From: Gp6-AA45 sp035652075
Lineage (GTDB): Bacteria; Acidobacteriota; Vicinamibacteria; Vicinamibacterales; CAVVIG01
Assembly (NCBI GenBank): GCA_035652075.1
Contig: DASREL010000051.1
Span: forward strand, 1 to 64,000
Length of the DNA stretch: 64,000 nt
Direction: 5' to 3'
Positions 1 to 8,970 of this stretch are shown here, piece by piece; within the stretch, counting starts at the first letter, position 1, and every line of letters begins with the position of its first letter. Below the pieces are notes generated by a model. The model saw only the letters and a list, made by a program, of their open reading frames with translations, was not told where the DNA came from and made no database searches. A program made the position numbers and the translations under genes.

Positions 1-412
1 GTCGTAACCAGAGAGGCAGCGTGATCCCGACAGACCTGTATTTCGTTGTTCTTCGTGGGTTTCGTGTTTTCGTGCGTTTCGTGAGCTTCGCGGTTTTGAT
101 GAGGCTCTGCGCGTTCCGCGACTTCTGCGGTTGCCGTCGTGGTCAGAGCTGCAGCGTGATCCGGATGAACCTGGTCCAGTGTTCGGTGCGTTCCGTGAGT
201 CCAGTGGTTGCCGTCGTGACCAGAGATGCAGCGTGATCCGGACGGACCGAGTATTTCGTGTTCTTCGTGCGCTTCGTGTTCTTCGTGGTTGGTAACGTTC
301 TGCGCATTCCGCGAGTTCTGCGGTTGCCGTCGTGGTCAGAGCTGCAGCGTGATCCGGATGAACCTGGTCCAGTGTTCTGTGCGTCCCGCGCGTTCCGTGG
401 GTGCGTTCGTGA
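1..412. repeat. Degenerate direct-repeat region downstream of msrQ
   Basis: This stretch has no convincing gene; the short open frames in it are translations of the repeat. A block of about 75 bases around 110-186 recurs almost unchanged around 303-379, offset 193 bases, and a second block at 1-25 recurs near 213-237. Between the blocks lie runs of TTCGTG and TTCTTCGTG words. The last codons of msrQ run into the repeat edge. A related CTGCG/GTTCTGCGC palindromic unit recurs at 47311-47373. I read it as a non-coding intergenic repeat cluster; no function is visible. Confidence 0.7.
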
Positions 413-1105
413 TCAGGACTGCAACGACGCCGACTTCGTCGTGACCGGCTTCGCGCGCTTCGTATTCTTCGCGAGGTTCGTCGTCGCTCGAAACGCGAGG
501 AGCACCAGCACGATCGCGCCGTAGGTGAGCGGGCGATGGACATCCGCTTTGACGAGCCACCAGTAGTGCAGCACCGCGATGACGCCGGTCGCGTAGACCA
601 GCTTGTGCAGGCGATTCCAGCGCTTCCCTCCCAATCGCCGAATCCAGCCGGTCGTCGACGTGATCGCCAGCGGCAGCATCGTCAGCCAGGCGGTGAAGCC
701 GACGGTGATGAACGGCCGCTTGTAGATGTCCGCGGTCACCGACGTCGTCAGGTTGACGACCGTCGTCCACGACACGATGCCGTTCGGGAAGTCCAATCCG
801 GCAAAGCGATCGACGATCACGTACGTCATGAAGTGCATCGTGCCGTAGAAGAACGCGTAGAGGCCGACCATGCGGCGGAACTTGATCAACCAGTTCCAGC
901 CGGTGACGCGGCGCAGCGGCGTGATCGCGAGCGTGATGCACACGAAGCGCAATGCCCAGTCGCCAGTCGTGTTGGTGATGTCGCTGAGGGGATTGGCGCT
1001 CAGGTTACCGGTGGCGGCGGCCCATATCAGCCACGCCACCGGTCCCAGGCAGAGAAGAAAGATCGCGATCTTGAGAATCCGCAGTCCGCGATCCGCAATC
1101 CGCAC
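413..1105 (-). CDS. msrQ: MsrQ (YedZ) heme-binding membrane subunit of the methionine sulfoxide reductase system
   Basis: This 230-aa polytopic membrane protein is the ferric-reductase-like partner that passes quinol electrons to MsrP for repair of oxidised periplasmic methionine. About six hydrophobic helices are visible. Likely heme-ligand histidines lie in FFYGTMHFMTYV (about residue 88) and in the RLHKLVYATGVIAVLHYWW segment (about 165-180). The start is a GTG two bases after the msrP stop, so the pair is one operon. The first twelve residues (MRIADRGLRILK) are encoded by a copy of the genome's GCGGATTGCGGAT repeat, so the repeat appears to have supplied or replaced the original N-terminus. 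Family assignment is firm; the exact start is less so. Confidence 0.9.
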   Translation of the reverse strand: MRIADRGLRILKIAIFLLCLGPVAWLIWAAATGNLSANPLSDITNTTGDWALRFVCITLAITPLRRVTGWNWLIKFRRMVGLYAFFYGTMHFMTYVIVDRFAGLDFPNGIVSWTTVVNLTTSVTADIYKRPFITVGFTAWLTMLPLAITSTTGWIRRLGGKRWNRLHKLVYATGVIAVLHYWWLVKADVHRPLTYGAIVLVLLAFRATTNLAKNTKRAKPVTTKSASLQS

Positions 1106-1107
1106 TG
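1075..1107. repeat. GCGGATTGCGGAT repeat copy forming the msrQ start
   Basis: This is a tandem of ATCCGCAATCCGC-type units. Related copies lie at 10449-10510, 17941-18015, 33417-33466 and 42906-42992. Here it spans the GTG start codon and first codons of msrQ. Confidence 0.75.
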
Positions 1108-2061
1108 TCAGTAGTTCCGCCGCAGATCCATTCCGTTATAGAGCGACGCGACCTGATCGCCGTAGCCGTTGAACATCAGCGTCTTCCGACGGAAGAACTC
1201 GCCGATGCGGCGTTCGGTCGCCTGGCTCCAGCGCGGGTGGTCGACCGTCGGATTCACGTTGGCGTAGAAGCCGTACTCGTTCGACGCCGACTCCTGCCAC
1301 GTGTTGAGCGGCTGTTTCTCCTGGAACTTGATCTTGACGATCGATTTGATGTGCTTGAAGCCGTACTTCCACGGCACCGCGAGCCGCAGCGGCGCGCCGT
1401 CCTGCGCCGGCAGCACCTCGTCGTACAGGCCGACGACCATCAGCGTGAGCGGATGCATCGCCTCGTCCATCCGCAGCCCTTCGCGGTACGGCCAGTCGAG
1501 CACGGACGACCGCAGGCCCGGCATCTGCGACGAGTTCGCGACCGTCGTGAACTCGACGAACTTCGCCTTCGAGGTCGGCTCGCACTTCTTGATCAGATTC
1601 GCCAGCGGGAATCCGACCCACGGAATCACCATCGACCACGCCTCGACGCAGCGATGACGGTAGACGCGCTCCTCGAGCGTCTCCCCCTTGAGGATGTCCT
1701 CCAGGTTCATCGGTCCCTTTTTGTTGCACTCGCCGTCGATCGTGACGGTCCAGGGCTCCGACTTGAATTTGCCGACGTTGGCCGCCGGATCGGACTTGTC
1801 GATGCCGAACTCGTAGTAGTTGTTGTAGCTCGTGATGTCGTCCCACGAGTTGATCTTCTCGCCCGCCGCCGTGAAGTCGCTCTTCTTGATGTTCGCGAGC
1901 TTCTTGCCGTGCGGCGCGCCCTTCGCTTCGACGATGGCCGCGGCGCCGAGGAGGCCGGCGGTGAGTCCGGCGGCGCCCGCCAGAAACTCGCGCCGGTTCA
2001 CGTACAGCTTCTTGTCGGTGATCTCCGAGCTGCGGACGTCCGGGGCCTGTTTAATCAGCAT
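1108..2061 (-). CDS. msrP: MsrP (YedY) molybdopterin-dependent protein-methionine-sulfoxide reductase catalytic subunit
   Basis: This periplasmic molybdoenzyme reduces methionine sulfoxide in proteins using electrons from MsrQ. A Tat signal is visible at about residues 22-50 (NRREFLAGAAGLTAGLLG). The molybdopterin-ligating cysteine sits in HRCVEAW at about residue 138, and the C-terminal oxidoreductase molybdopterin fold is complete. The protein is 317 aa, close to the family norm. I chose the ATG at 2061 rather than an upstream in-frame start, because a TATAAT box at 2069-2074 lies only seven bases before it. Transcription would begin at or next to the ATG, giving a leaderless mRNA. msrQ follows two bases downstream. 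Confidence 0.93.
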   Translation of the reverse strand: MLIKQAPDVRSSEITDKKLYVNRREFLAGAAGLTAGLLGAAAIVEAKGAPHGKKLANIKKSDFTAAGEKINSWDDITSYNNYYEFGIDKSDPAANVGKFKSEPWTVTIDGECNKKGPMNLEDILKGETLEERVYRHRCVEAWSMVIPWVGFPLANLIKKCEPTSKAKFVEFTTVANSSQMPGLRSSVLDWPYREGLRMDEAMHPLTLMVVGLYDEVLPAQDGAPLRLAVPWKYGFKHIKSIVKIKFQEKQPLNTWQESASNEYGFYANVNPTVDHPRWSQATERRIGEFFRRKTLMFNGYGDQVASLYNGMDLRRNY

Positions 2062-2068
2062 GCTTCGT

Positions 2069-2074
2069 ATTATA
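2069..2074 (-). promoter_or_regulatory. -10 box (TATAAT) of msrPQ, leaderless geometry
   Basis: A perfect TATAAT reads on the minus strand, followed by seven bases and then the msrP ATG at 2061. Normal -10 to start-point spacing puts the first transcribed base at or within a base or two of the A of ATG. No clear -35 is visible. Confidence 0.6.
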
Positions 2075-2195
2075 GAAGAGCCGGTACCGCGCGCGGCGGC
2101 AGCTCCCGCGTCCATCTGCCGCGCCCGACAGCACCGGCTCTCAGTCAGATAACGTGGGGAGGACCGATTTGGATTGGCCGCAGGCCGCCTGAAGA

Positions 2196-2248
2196 ACCTC
2201 TATCACGACGAGATGCAGACATGCGCTGCAGGCGTGCGTGATAGAGGT
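2196..2248. terminator. Long inverted repeat between msrP and the PEP-CTERM gene
   Basis: ACCTCTATCACG (2196-2207) pairs perfectly with CGTGATAGAGGT (2237-2248). The 29-base loop contains a smaller TGCAG/CTGCA stem. It lies directly downstream of the minus-strand gene ending at 2256, so it may terminate that transcript. There is no clean U-tract, so it could equally be a mobile palindromic element. The remaining intergenic bases 2075-2195 show nothing else I can name. Confidence 0.45.
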
Positions 2249-2255
2249 CCAGGCC

Positions 2256-2555
2256 TCAGATGGCCTTCCGCACGACGGCGGACAGGCCAAACAGAAACGA
2301 TCCGAGAAGCAGCAGTTTGCCGGCGCCGGGCACCGAATACATCACCGGGTCGGCGGCCGACGTCGTGGTGGGTGTATGGACGAGCACAGGCGACGCAACG
2401 ACCGTGGCTGCAGTCGGCGCGTTCACGCTCGTGCGCGCGTACATCGCGACCGGCGTGGGTTGTTGTTGCTGGTCGATCGAGAGTGCATATCCGAAGCGCC
2501 CCGCGACGGCGGCGACGAACGTGGCGAGCATCAGGACTCGATACCGTTTACGCAT
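2256..2555 (-). CDS. Small secreted protein with PEP-CTERM-like sorting signal
   Basis: This 99-aa protein has an N-terminal signal peptide (about residues 1-24) and a Thr/Ala/Pro-rich middle (25-73) of the kind that is often glycosylated. Its C-terminal sorting cassette comprises VPGAGK (75-80), a hydrophobic helix LLLLGSFLFGLSAVV (81-95) and a basic RK end. This is the tripartite PEP-CTERM layout, with VPGA replacing the usual VPEP. In that system an exosortase cleaves the signal and the mature protein goes to the envelope or the polysaccharide matrix. The start at 2555 is preceded by a good GAGGTG ribosome site; longer upstream starts would push the signal peptide inside. It lies next to the polysaccharide cluster and its regulators. 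The middle region matches nothing I recognise. Confidence 0.65.
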   Translation of the reverse strand: MRKRYRVLMLATFVAAVAGRFGYALSIDQQQQPTPVAMYARTSVNAPTAATVVASPVLVHTPTTTSAADPVMYSVPGAGKLLLLGSFLFGLSAVVRKAI

Positions 2556-2705
2556 TGCACCTCGGGTGATATCAAGCGTCGTACCGCCGCGTAATTCCCT
2601 GAATCCGCATGTTTTCCCTCGCATGAGCTGAACGGTGCGCACCTTTCGCGGAACGCGTTTTCACAAGTTGGTTCCGAGTGCTACGCTCAACGATTGGCAA
2701 ACGCT

Positions 2706-3397
2706 ATGACTACCTCAACTGTAGAAGACTATCCGCCGCTGCTGTCGCTCGCCGTCCACGAATTCCGCACGCCGGCCAGCGTCGTCGGCGGCTACCTGCG
2801 GATGCTCGTCCGCGATCCCGAGTTGACCGATCGCCAGCGAAAGATGATCGAGGAGGCCGAGAAATCATGCGCGCGCCTCGTCGCCATCGTCGCGGAGTTG
2901 AGCGACATCGGCAAACTCGATTCGGGCGCGATCGCCATTGCACGACAACCGCTCGACCTTTTCGCGCTGACGGCAGAAGTGGCCGAGCTTGTGCAAGAAG
3001 GAAAGGATCGCGAGGTGCACTTAGTGGTCCGGGGACCAGAGAGTGGGGCGCCAATCGTCGGCGACGTGACACGGCTGCGCCATGCGCTTGACGCGATTTT
3101 CCGAGCAATTTTGCGTGAAAAGGCTGGACCGGCGACCGTGGTCGCCGAGCGCCGCGTCGTCCGCAATGGCGGATCGAGCGCGGCCGTTATCGTCGTGGCC
3201 GAGGAAAACAGCGTAGTGGCGGCATACGAAGCGCCAGCTGGAGTGTTCGATGAGAAACGCGGCGGGCTCGGCCTCGCGTTGCCGCTCGCCCGTCGTGTCA
3301 TCAAAGGCCACGGCGGCGACCTCTGGTCGGCGGCAGAGCCCGACGCGCTCGCGCGCGGATCGATCATCCTTCGAGTACCGATGACGGAGACCAATCG

Positions 3398-3401
<4 letters not shown>
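2706..3401 (+). CDS. Sensor-less histidine kinase (HisKA plus HATPase_c)
   Basis: This 231-aa kinase consists only of the catalytic core. The H-box HEFRTPASVVGGY (His at about residue 18) starts the dimerisation domain, and a degenerate ATP domain ends in GGLGLALPLARRVIKGHGG (about 185-203). A clear N-box asparagine is not evident. There is no membrane segment and no PAS or GAF domain, so the signal must reach it through a partner. The start could also be TTG at 2694. The stop overlaps the TTG start of the next response regulator (TTGA), so they are translationally coupled. It probably fills the role of the PrsK kinase of exosortase systems, but it is much shorter than that family. Confidence 0.8.
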
Positions 3402-4900
<1,499 letters not shown>

Positions 4901-4919
4901 TCTGAGAACTTTCCTTCCG

Positions 4920-4953
4920 CGCGTCTTCGGTATTTCCCTTCACTGAAGACGCG
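4920..4953. terminator. Inverted repeat between the two regulator genes (terminator or activator site)
   Basis: CGCGTCTTC (4920-4928) and GAAGACGCG (4945-4953) form a perfect 9-bp stem with a 16-base loop, followed by TTCTTTCCC. It could terminate the first regulator operon. It also lies roughly 80-110 bases upstream of the predicted start point of the sigma54 promoter at 5005-5020, where activator sites normally sit. The AAGACGCG half recurs at 36648-36655, ahead of the strong sigma54 promoter at 36674. Confidence 0.5.
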
Positions 4954-5004
4954 TTCTTTCCCAAAAATCTCCAAATCTCCAATCACGCGAACGTTTTTCC
5001 GCTG

Positions 5005-5020
5005 TGGCACTGCCATTGCT
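5005..5020 (+). promoter_or_regulatory. Sigma54 -24/-12 promoter of the second response regulator
   Basis: TGGCAC (5005-5010), five bases, then TTGCT (5016-5020) give a perfect consensus with the diagnostic GG-N10-GC spacing. Transcription would start near 5031, twelve bases before the ATG at 5043. The in-frame GTG at 5004 lies upstream of this start point and cannot be used from this promoter. The downstream genes follow with very short gaps, so this promoter could feed the whole polysaccharide cluster. Confidence 0.82.
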
Positions 5021-5042
5021 GAATACGGTCGACGTGTCGAGT

Positions 5043-6581
5043 ATGACTCAGCTATCCAACGGCAAACCGCAAGTCATGGTCGTCGACGATGACTTGTCGA
5101 TGTGTAATTTCCTCCGAACCTTTTTGGGTGAGCGCGGCTATAACGCCGTGACCGTCAGCAGCGCCGAAGAGGCGGTGACGCGTTACCACGCGGATCGGCC
5201 GGCGGCGGTGATCCTCGACGTCGTGATGCCCGGCAGCATGGACGGCCTCGAAGCGCTCGCGGCCTTCAAGAAAATCGATCGCGAAGTGCCGATCATCGTC
5301 TTGTCCGGTCAGGGGCGCACCGCGACCGTCGTCCAGGCGATGAAGCTTGGCGCGTCGGACTTCGTCAGCAAGCCCTTCGACGAGACCGATCTCGAAGTCC
5401 CGCTGAACAACGCGTTGAAGCAGCGGCAACTGAGTCGCGAGGTCGCCAACCTGCGCGAGCAGCTGCAATCGCAGGAACACCACAAGATGCTCTTCGGCCA
5501 CAGCGAGAAGATGGCCGAAGTCCGCGATCTGATCGAGCGCGTGGCCGACACCGACGTCACGTGCCTGATTCGCGGCGAGAGCGGAACCGGAAAAGAGCTT
5601 GTCGCGCGTGCGTTGTATGCCTCCTCGCTTCGCCGGGACAAGCCGTTCGTGAAGGTGAACTGCGCCGCACTCCCAACCGAATTGCTGGAATCGGAGCTCT
5701 TCGGTTTCGAGCGCGGCGCGTTCACCGGCGCGATTCAACACAAGCCGGGCAAATTCGAATTCGCGAACCACGGGACGATGTTCCTCGACGAGATCGGGGA
5801 CATGAGCTTCCCGCTGCAGTCGAAGCTGCTGCAGGTGCTCCAGGACGGCGAGTTCTCGCGTCTCGGCGGCAAGCACGACGTCAAGGTCGATGTGCGCGTC
5901 ATCGCGGCGACGAACCGCGATCTCGAGCAGATGACCGCCGACAACCAGTTCCGTGAGGACCTGTTCTTCCGGCTGAACGTCGTCTGCATCAACCTGCCGC
6001 CGCTGCGCGAACGCAAGGAAGAAGTGCCGATCCTCGCCGAGTACTTCCTGAAGAAGTATTCCGTTCAGTACAACAAGCCGTTCACCGAGCTGTCGCACGA
6101 CATGATGCGCACCTTCATGGACTACGACTGGCCCGGCAACGTGCGCGAGCTCGAGAACCTGATCAAGCGCGCCGTCGTCCTCGGCACCGAAGCGCCCATC
6201 CGCAAAGAGATCCAGCACGGGATCACGATGGCGGCCCACAGGGTGACGCAGTCGGCAGTCGCCGGTCATCTGTCGCCAGTCAACGGGCACCAATCCGTGT
6301 CGAAGATGAACGGCCATCCGATGGCGGCGGCAGGCGCGGGCACGGCCGTGATCGCCGCACCGCCGACGCCGGCGGAGATTGCGATGGCCGCGGCGGCCGA
6401 GGGCAACTACTCGCTCAAAGACATCTCGCGCGAGGCGGCGCGTCAAGCCGAGCGCGAACTCATCCTCAAGATGCTCCAGCAGACGCGATGGAACCGCAAA
6501 GAGACGGCCGAGATCCTGGGCATCAGCTACAAGGCCCTGCTCTACAAGATCAAAGAAAACGGCCTCGACAAGGCCTCATAA
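5043..6581 (+). CDS. Sigma54-dependent response regulator (PrsR/NtrC type), second copy
   Basis: This 512-aa activator has a receiver domain (Asp59 in AVILDVVMPG, Lys110), an AAA+ domain with GESGTGKE (178-185) and GAFTGA (225-230), and a C-terminal Fis-type DNA-binding domain (about 475-512). It is a close paralogue of the regulator at 3398. Its own gene has a consensus sigma54 promoter, so it is probably auto-activated or activated by the first copy. I chose ATG 5043 because the promoter lies upstream of it. The linker at about 400-440 includes a stretch rich in CAGTC words (6248-6300, TQSAVAGHLSPVNGHQS) that resembles the genome's intergenic CAGTC repeats and may be an in-frame insertion. 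Confidence 0.92.
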   Translation: MTQLSNGKPQVMVVDDDLSMCNFLRTFLGERGYNAVTVSSAEEAVTRYHADRPAAVILDVVMPGSMDGLEALAAFKKIDREVPIIVLSGQGRTATVVQAMKLGASDFVSKPFDETDLEVPLNNALKQRQLSREVANLREQLQSQEHHKMLFGHSEKMAEVRDLIERVADTDVTCLIRGESGTGKELVARALYASSLRRDKPFVKVNCAALPTELLESELFGFERGAFTGAIQHKPGKFEFANHGTMFLDEIGDMSFPLQSKLLQVLQDGEFSRLGGKHDVKVDVRVIAATNRDLEQMTADNQFREDLFFRLNVVCINLPPLRERKEEVPILAEYFLKKYSVQYNKPFTELSHDMMRTFMDYDWPGNVRELENLIKRAVVLGTEAPIRKEIQHGITMAAHRVTQSAVAGHLSPVNGHQSVSKMNGHPMAAAGAGTAVIAAPPTPAEIAMAAAAEGNYSLKDISREAARQAERELILKMLQQTRWNRKETAEILGISYKALLYKIKENGLDKAS

Positions 6582-6584
6582 GTC

Positions 6585-7073
6585 ATGACCAGCAGTTCGT
6601 TTTACGAAGAGGGCAGCAAGTTATTGACGCCAGGCGCGTTCGAGTTCGTGCTCGATTCCGAGCTCAAGCGCGCCGTGCGGTCGCAGAACTTCCTCACGCT
6701 CGTGACGGTCGAAACGAGCCGCGAGTGGGAAGGGATGACGGTGACGGCCGACGAAGGCACGCTGCACGAAGTCGCCGACATCATCGGACGGGAAGTCCGC
6801 GACACCGATCTCATCGGCCACACCGACAAAGGGACGCTGGCCCTCGTCCTCCTCGACGCCGATTTCGAGCACTCGAACCGGGTCATCGACCGGCTCGTCT
6901 CGCGAATCGAGAACTACAAATTCCCAACGGCGCTCCGCATCGCGGTCGGCGCCGCCTGCTACCCCACCCACGCCGTCGACGCCGAGACGCTGAAGCGTCA
7001 GGCGCTGTCGCGGCCGATCGTCAACTGGCGCGGCGGTTTTCGTCCGGCCACTTCGTCCGCCGATCAGAACTGA
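6585..7073 (+). CDS. Degenerate GGDEF-domain protein
   Basis: This 162-aa cytoplasmic protein has a diguanylate-cyclase fold: an alpha/beta core with DTDLIGHTDKGTLALVLLDAD at about residues 78-98, where active enzymes carry the R-x-D-x-hydrophobic and GG(D/E)EF motifs. The GGDEF signature is replaced by HTDKG, so catalysis is unlikely and a binding or regulatory role is more plausible. It starts three bases after the regulator stop and ends two bases before the export gene, so all three should be co-transcribed. The C-terminal 25 residues look unrelated to the fold. Confidence 0.6.
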   Translation: MTSSSFYEEGSKLLTPGAFEFVLDSELKRAVRSQNFLTLVTVETSREWEGMTVTADEGTLHEVADIIGREVRDTDLIGHTDKGTLALVLLDADFEHSNRVIDRLVSRIENYKFPTALRIAVGAACYPTHAVDAETLKRQALSRPIVNWRGGFRPATSSADQN

Positions 7074-7075
7074 GG

Positions 7076-7693
7076 ATGAACATCATGAAGCACCTGGCAC
7101 CTGGCAACTGGCACCTGGCACGTTTGTGTGTCGCGGCGGCCGCGATGGCGGCGCTGCTCGCTCCGCGTCCGGCGGCAGCGAAGGATCCCGACGACAAGAA
7201 ACCGGCGCCGGCGGCGCTCACGCAGAACGATGAATATCGTCTGGGCGCCGGCGACAAACTGCGCGTCGAAGTCTACAAGGACGCCCAGCTGTCGCAGTCG
7301 GTCCAGATCCGCCCGGACGGCAAGATCACGCTGCCGCTCGTCGGCGACATGACGGCGACCGGCCTCACGCCGATCGAGCTTCGCGACGAGATCGCGAAGA
7401 AGCTGAAGGACTACATCAACAACCCGACGGTCACCGTCATCGTCGTCGAAGCCGACTCGGCGCACGCGTACGTGATGGGCGAAGTGGCGCACCCCGGCGC
7501 GGTGTCGCTGCACGGCCCGGTCACCATCGTCCAGGCCATCGCGATGGCCGGCGGCTTCAAGGAATTCGCGAACACGAAGGACGTGAAGATCCTGCGCGGC
7601 AGTCAGACGTTGAAGTTCAACTACAAGGACATGCTGAACGGCGACGCGCATCCGATGATGCTGCGCCCCGGCGACACGGTCATCGTCCCCTAG
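7076..7693 (+). CDS. Polysaccharide export outer-membrane protein (Wza-like, SLBB domain)
   Basis: This 205-aa secreted protein has a Poly_export domain at about residues 50-125 (YRLGAGDKLRVEVY, then IRPDGKITLPLVG) and an SLBB domain at about 125-205 (AYVMGEVAHPGAVSLHG). It matches the short export proteins of exosortase-type loci and would form the periplasmic/outer-membrane export channel. The start may be ATG 7076 or ATG 7085. The signal peptide's first residues (HLAPGNWHLA) are encoded by a CACCTGGCACCTGGCAACTGG tandem repeat (7091-7120), so the N-terminus was remodelled by a repeat. No lipobox cysteine is visible in the usual place. Confidence 0.88.
   Translation: MNIMKHLAPGNWHLARLCVAAAAMAALLAPRPAAAKDPDDKKPAPAALTQNDEYRLGAGDKLRVEVYKDAQLSQSVQIRPDGKITLPLVGDMTATGLTPIELRDEIAKKLKDYINNPTVTVIVVEADSAHAYVMGEVAHPGAVSLHGPVTIVQAIAMAGGFKEFANTKDVKILRGSQTLKFNYKDMLNGDAHPMMLRPGDTVIVP
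7091..7120. repeat. CACCTGGCA tandem repeat inside the export-protein signal peptide
   Basis: CACCTGGCACCTGGCAACTGG-type units lie in frame in the signal peptide region. They resemble the GACTGGTGACTGG units at 14453-14487. Confidence 0.6.
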
Positions 7694-7755
7694 CAGGCCT
7701 GAAGGCCTGCGCTACATGGTGTAGCGCAGGGCTTTAGCGCTGCCTCGAGGCAGAG
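7693..7755. repeat. Paired REP-like palindromes (CAGGCCTGAAGGCCTG family)
   Basis: Two inverted copies of the GTAGCGCAGGCCTTTAGGCCTGC element face each other. CTGCGCTACA (7707-7716) pairs with TGTAGCGCAG (7720-7729) across a three-base loop. This lies between the export gene and the beta-barrel gene and could attenuate or terminate transcription. Other copies are at 16491-16513, 21691-21810, 39720-39743, 40473-40496, 45198-45257 and 48782-48804. Confidence 0.7.
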
Positions 7756-8970
7756 ATGCGTTACATGCGAATCACCATCGTCGTCGCGATGCTCGGCCTG
7801 GCGTCGAACGCGTACGCCCAGGGCGAGCGGCTCGGCTCCGGCGCACCGACGCAGGACTTTCGCGCCGGATGGACGCTGACGCCGTCGGTCGGCATCGCGG
7901 AAACGTTCGACGACAACATCAGCCTCTTCGGCCGTGGCACCGCTGAAGGCGTGAACAACGACTACATCACGTCGTTCTTCCCATCCGTCGATCTGCACCA
8001 CGAGGGGAAGCACACGCAGTTCGACATGGGCTACGGCGGCAGCTTTCTCGGCTACCGCACGTTCAACGGTCTCGATCGCTGGGATCAGAACGGCCATCTC
8101 GAGATCCGCCGGCAGGAATCGGCGCGGCTGAAGTGGTTCGCACACGTGAACGGCGCGACGCGTCCGGAGACCGACCTGATCGATCTCGGCGGCATTCCGT
8201 ACCGGCACACCGGCGCGCAGACGATCGACGGCCGCGGCGGCGTCGACTTCATCTTCAACGCGCGTGATTCGCTGACGCTCTCGAGCGGCTACCAGGACAT
8301 TCAGTTCCAGCGCTCGGATCTCGAAGCCGGATTCCTTCGGGGCGGGAACGTCTTCGAGAACAACGCCGCGTGGCGGCACAAGGTGGACGAGCGGCTGGCC
8401 ATCGGCGCCGATTACATGTTCCGGCGCGCGATGGTCGTCGGCGACCTCGAGCACTTCAACATGCACAGCGTTGAAGCGGCCGCCGATTACGACGTGTCGT
8501 CGACGTGGTCGGTCAGCGGCGCGGCAGGCGTCGTCTACATGATGCCGACGCCGACACTGCCCTCGCGCACCGGTCCCGGCTATCGCGCCGGCGTCGCGCG
8601 TCACCACAATCGGACGACGTTCCACATCGCGTACACGAAGTCGTTCATCCCGGCGTTCGGCTTCGGCGGCATCATCGCGAACCAGGAAGCGAGCGTCGGC
8701 CTCCGCACGCCGCTCTTCGGCACGCGGCATTTCTACATGGAGCACTCGCTCGTGTTCCGCGACGATCGGCCGCTCGTCGACACCGATCTCCAGCTGCCGC
8801 TGCGCTCCCTGCGCGAGTACTCGATCTTCGGCTGGGAGCCCGATCCGTACGTTCGCATCGAACTGTTTTACGCCCGCGTCGACCAGACCAGTCTCCGGCC
8901 TGGCGGCGAGCTCTATCGAGATCGCATCGGATTTCAGATCGTCACGTCCAAGCCAATGAGGATGCAGTGA
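7756..8970 (+). CDS. Outer-membrane beta-barrel protein of the exopolysaccharide locus
   Basis: This 404-aa protein has a cleavable signal peptide (to about residue 22, ASNAYAQ) followed by alternating amphipathic strands throughout. It resembles the outer-membrane beta-barrel proteins (EpsL or PEP-CTERM-associated type) that stand next to the export and chain-length genes in these loci. The start could be ATG 7756 or 7765. It overlaps the next gene by one base (TGATG). A role as the outer-membrane exit pore for the polymer is likely by analogy. Confidence 0.75.
   Translation: MRYMRITIVVAMLGLASNAYAQGERLGSGAPTQDFRAGWTLTPSVGIAETFDDNISLFGRGTAEGVNNDYITSFFPSVDLHHEGKHTQFDMGYGGSFLGYRTFNGLDRWDQNGHLEIRRQESARLKWFAHVNGATRPETDLIDLGGIPYRHTGAQTIDGRGGVDFIFNARDSLTLSSGYQDIQFQRSDLEAGFLRGGNVFENNAAWRHKVDERLAIGADYMFRRAMVVGDLEHFNMHSVEAAADYDVSSTWSVSGAAGVVYMMPTPTLPSRTGPGYRAGVARHHNRTTFHIAYTKSFIPAFGFGGIIANQEASVGLRTPLFGTRHFYMEHSLVFRDDRPLVDTDLQLPLRSLREYSIFGWEPDPYVRIELFYARVDQTSLRPGGELYRDRIGFQIVTSKPMRMQ

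Noticed and set aside
2555..2700. Sigma54 promoter ahead of the PEP-CTERM gene
   Set aside because: The only near match has GG-N9-GC spacing and no TTGC, so I do not claim one, although it would have been expected.
5004..5042. GTG at 5004 as the start of the second response regulator
   Set aside because: It overlaps the -24 element of a consensus sigma54 promoter whose start point lies downstream; ATG 5043 fits both the promoter and the receiver domain.
7733..7746. A GG-N10-GC pair ahead of the beta-barrel gene (about 7730-7746)
   Set aside because: It is part of the GCAGGCC-type repeat, and the -12 reads CTGC with a poor -24, so it is most likely coincidence.
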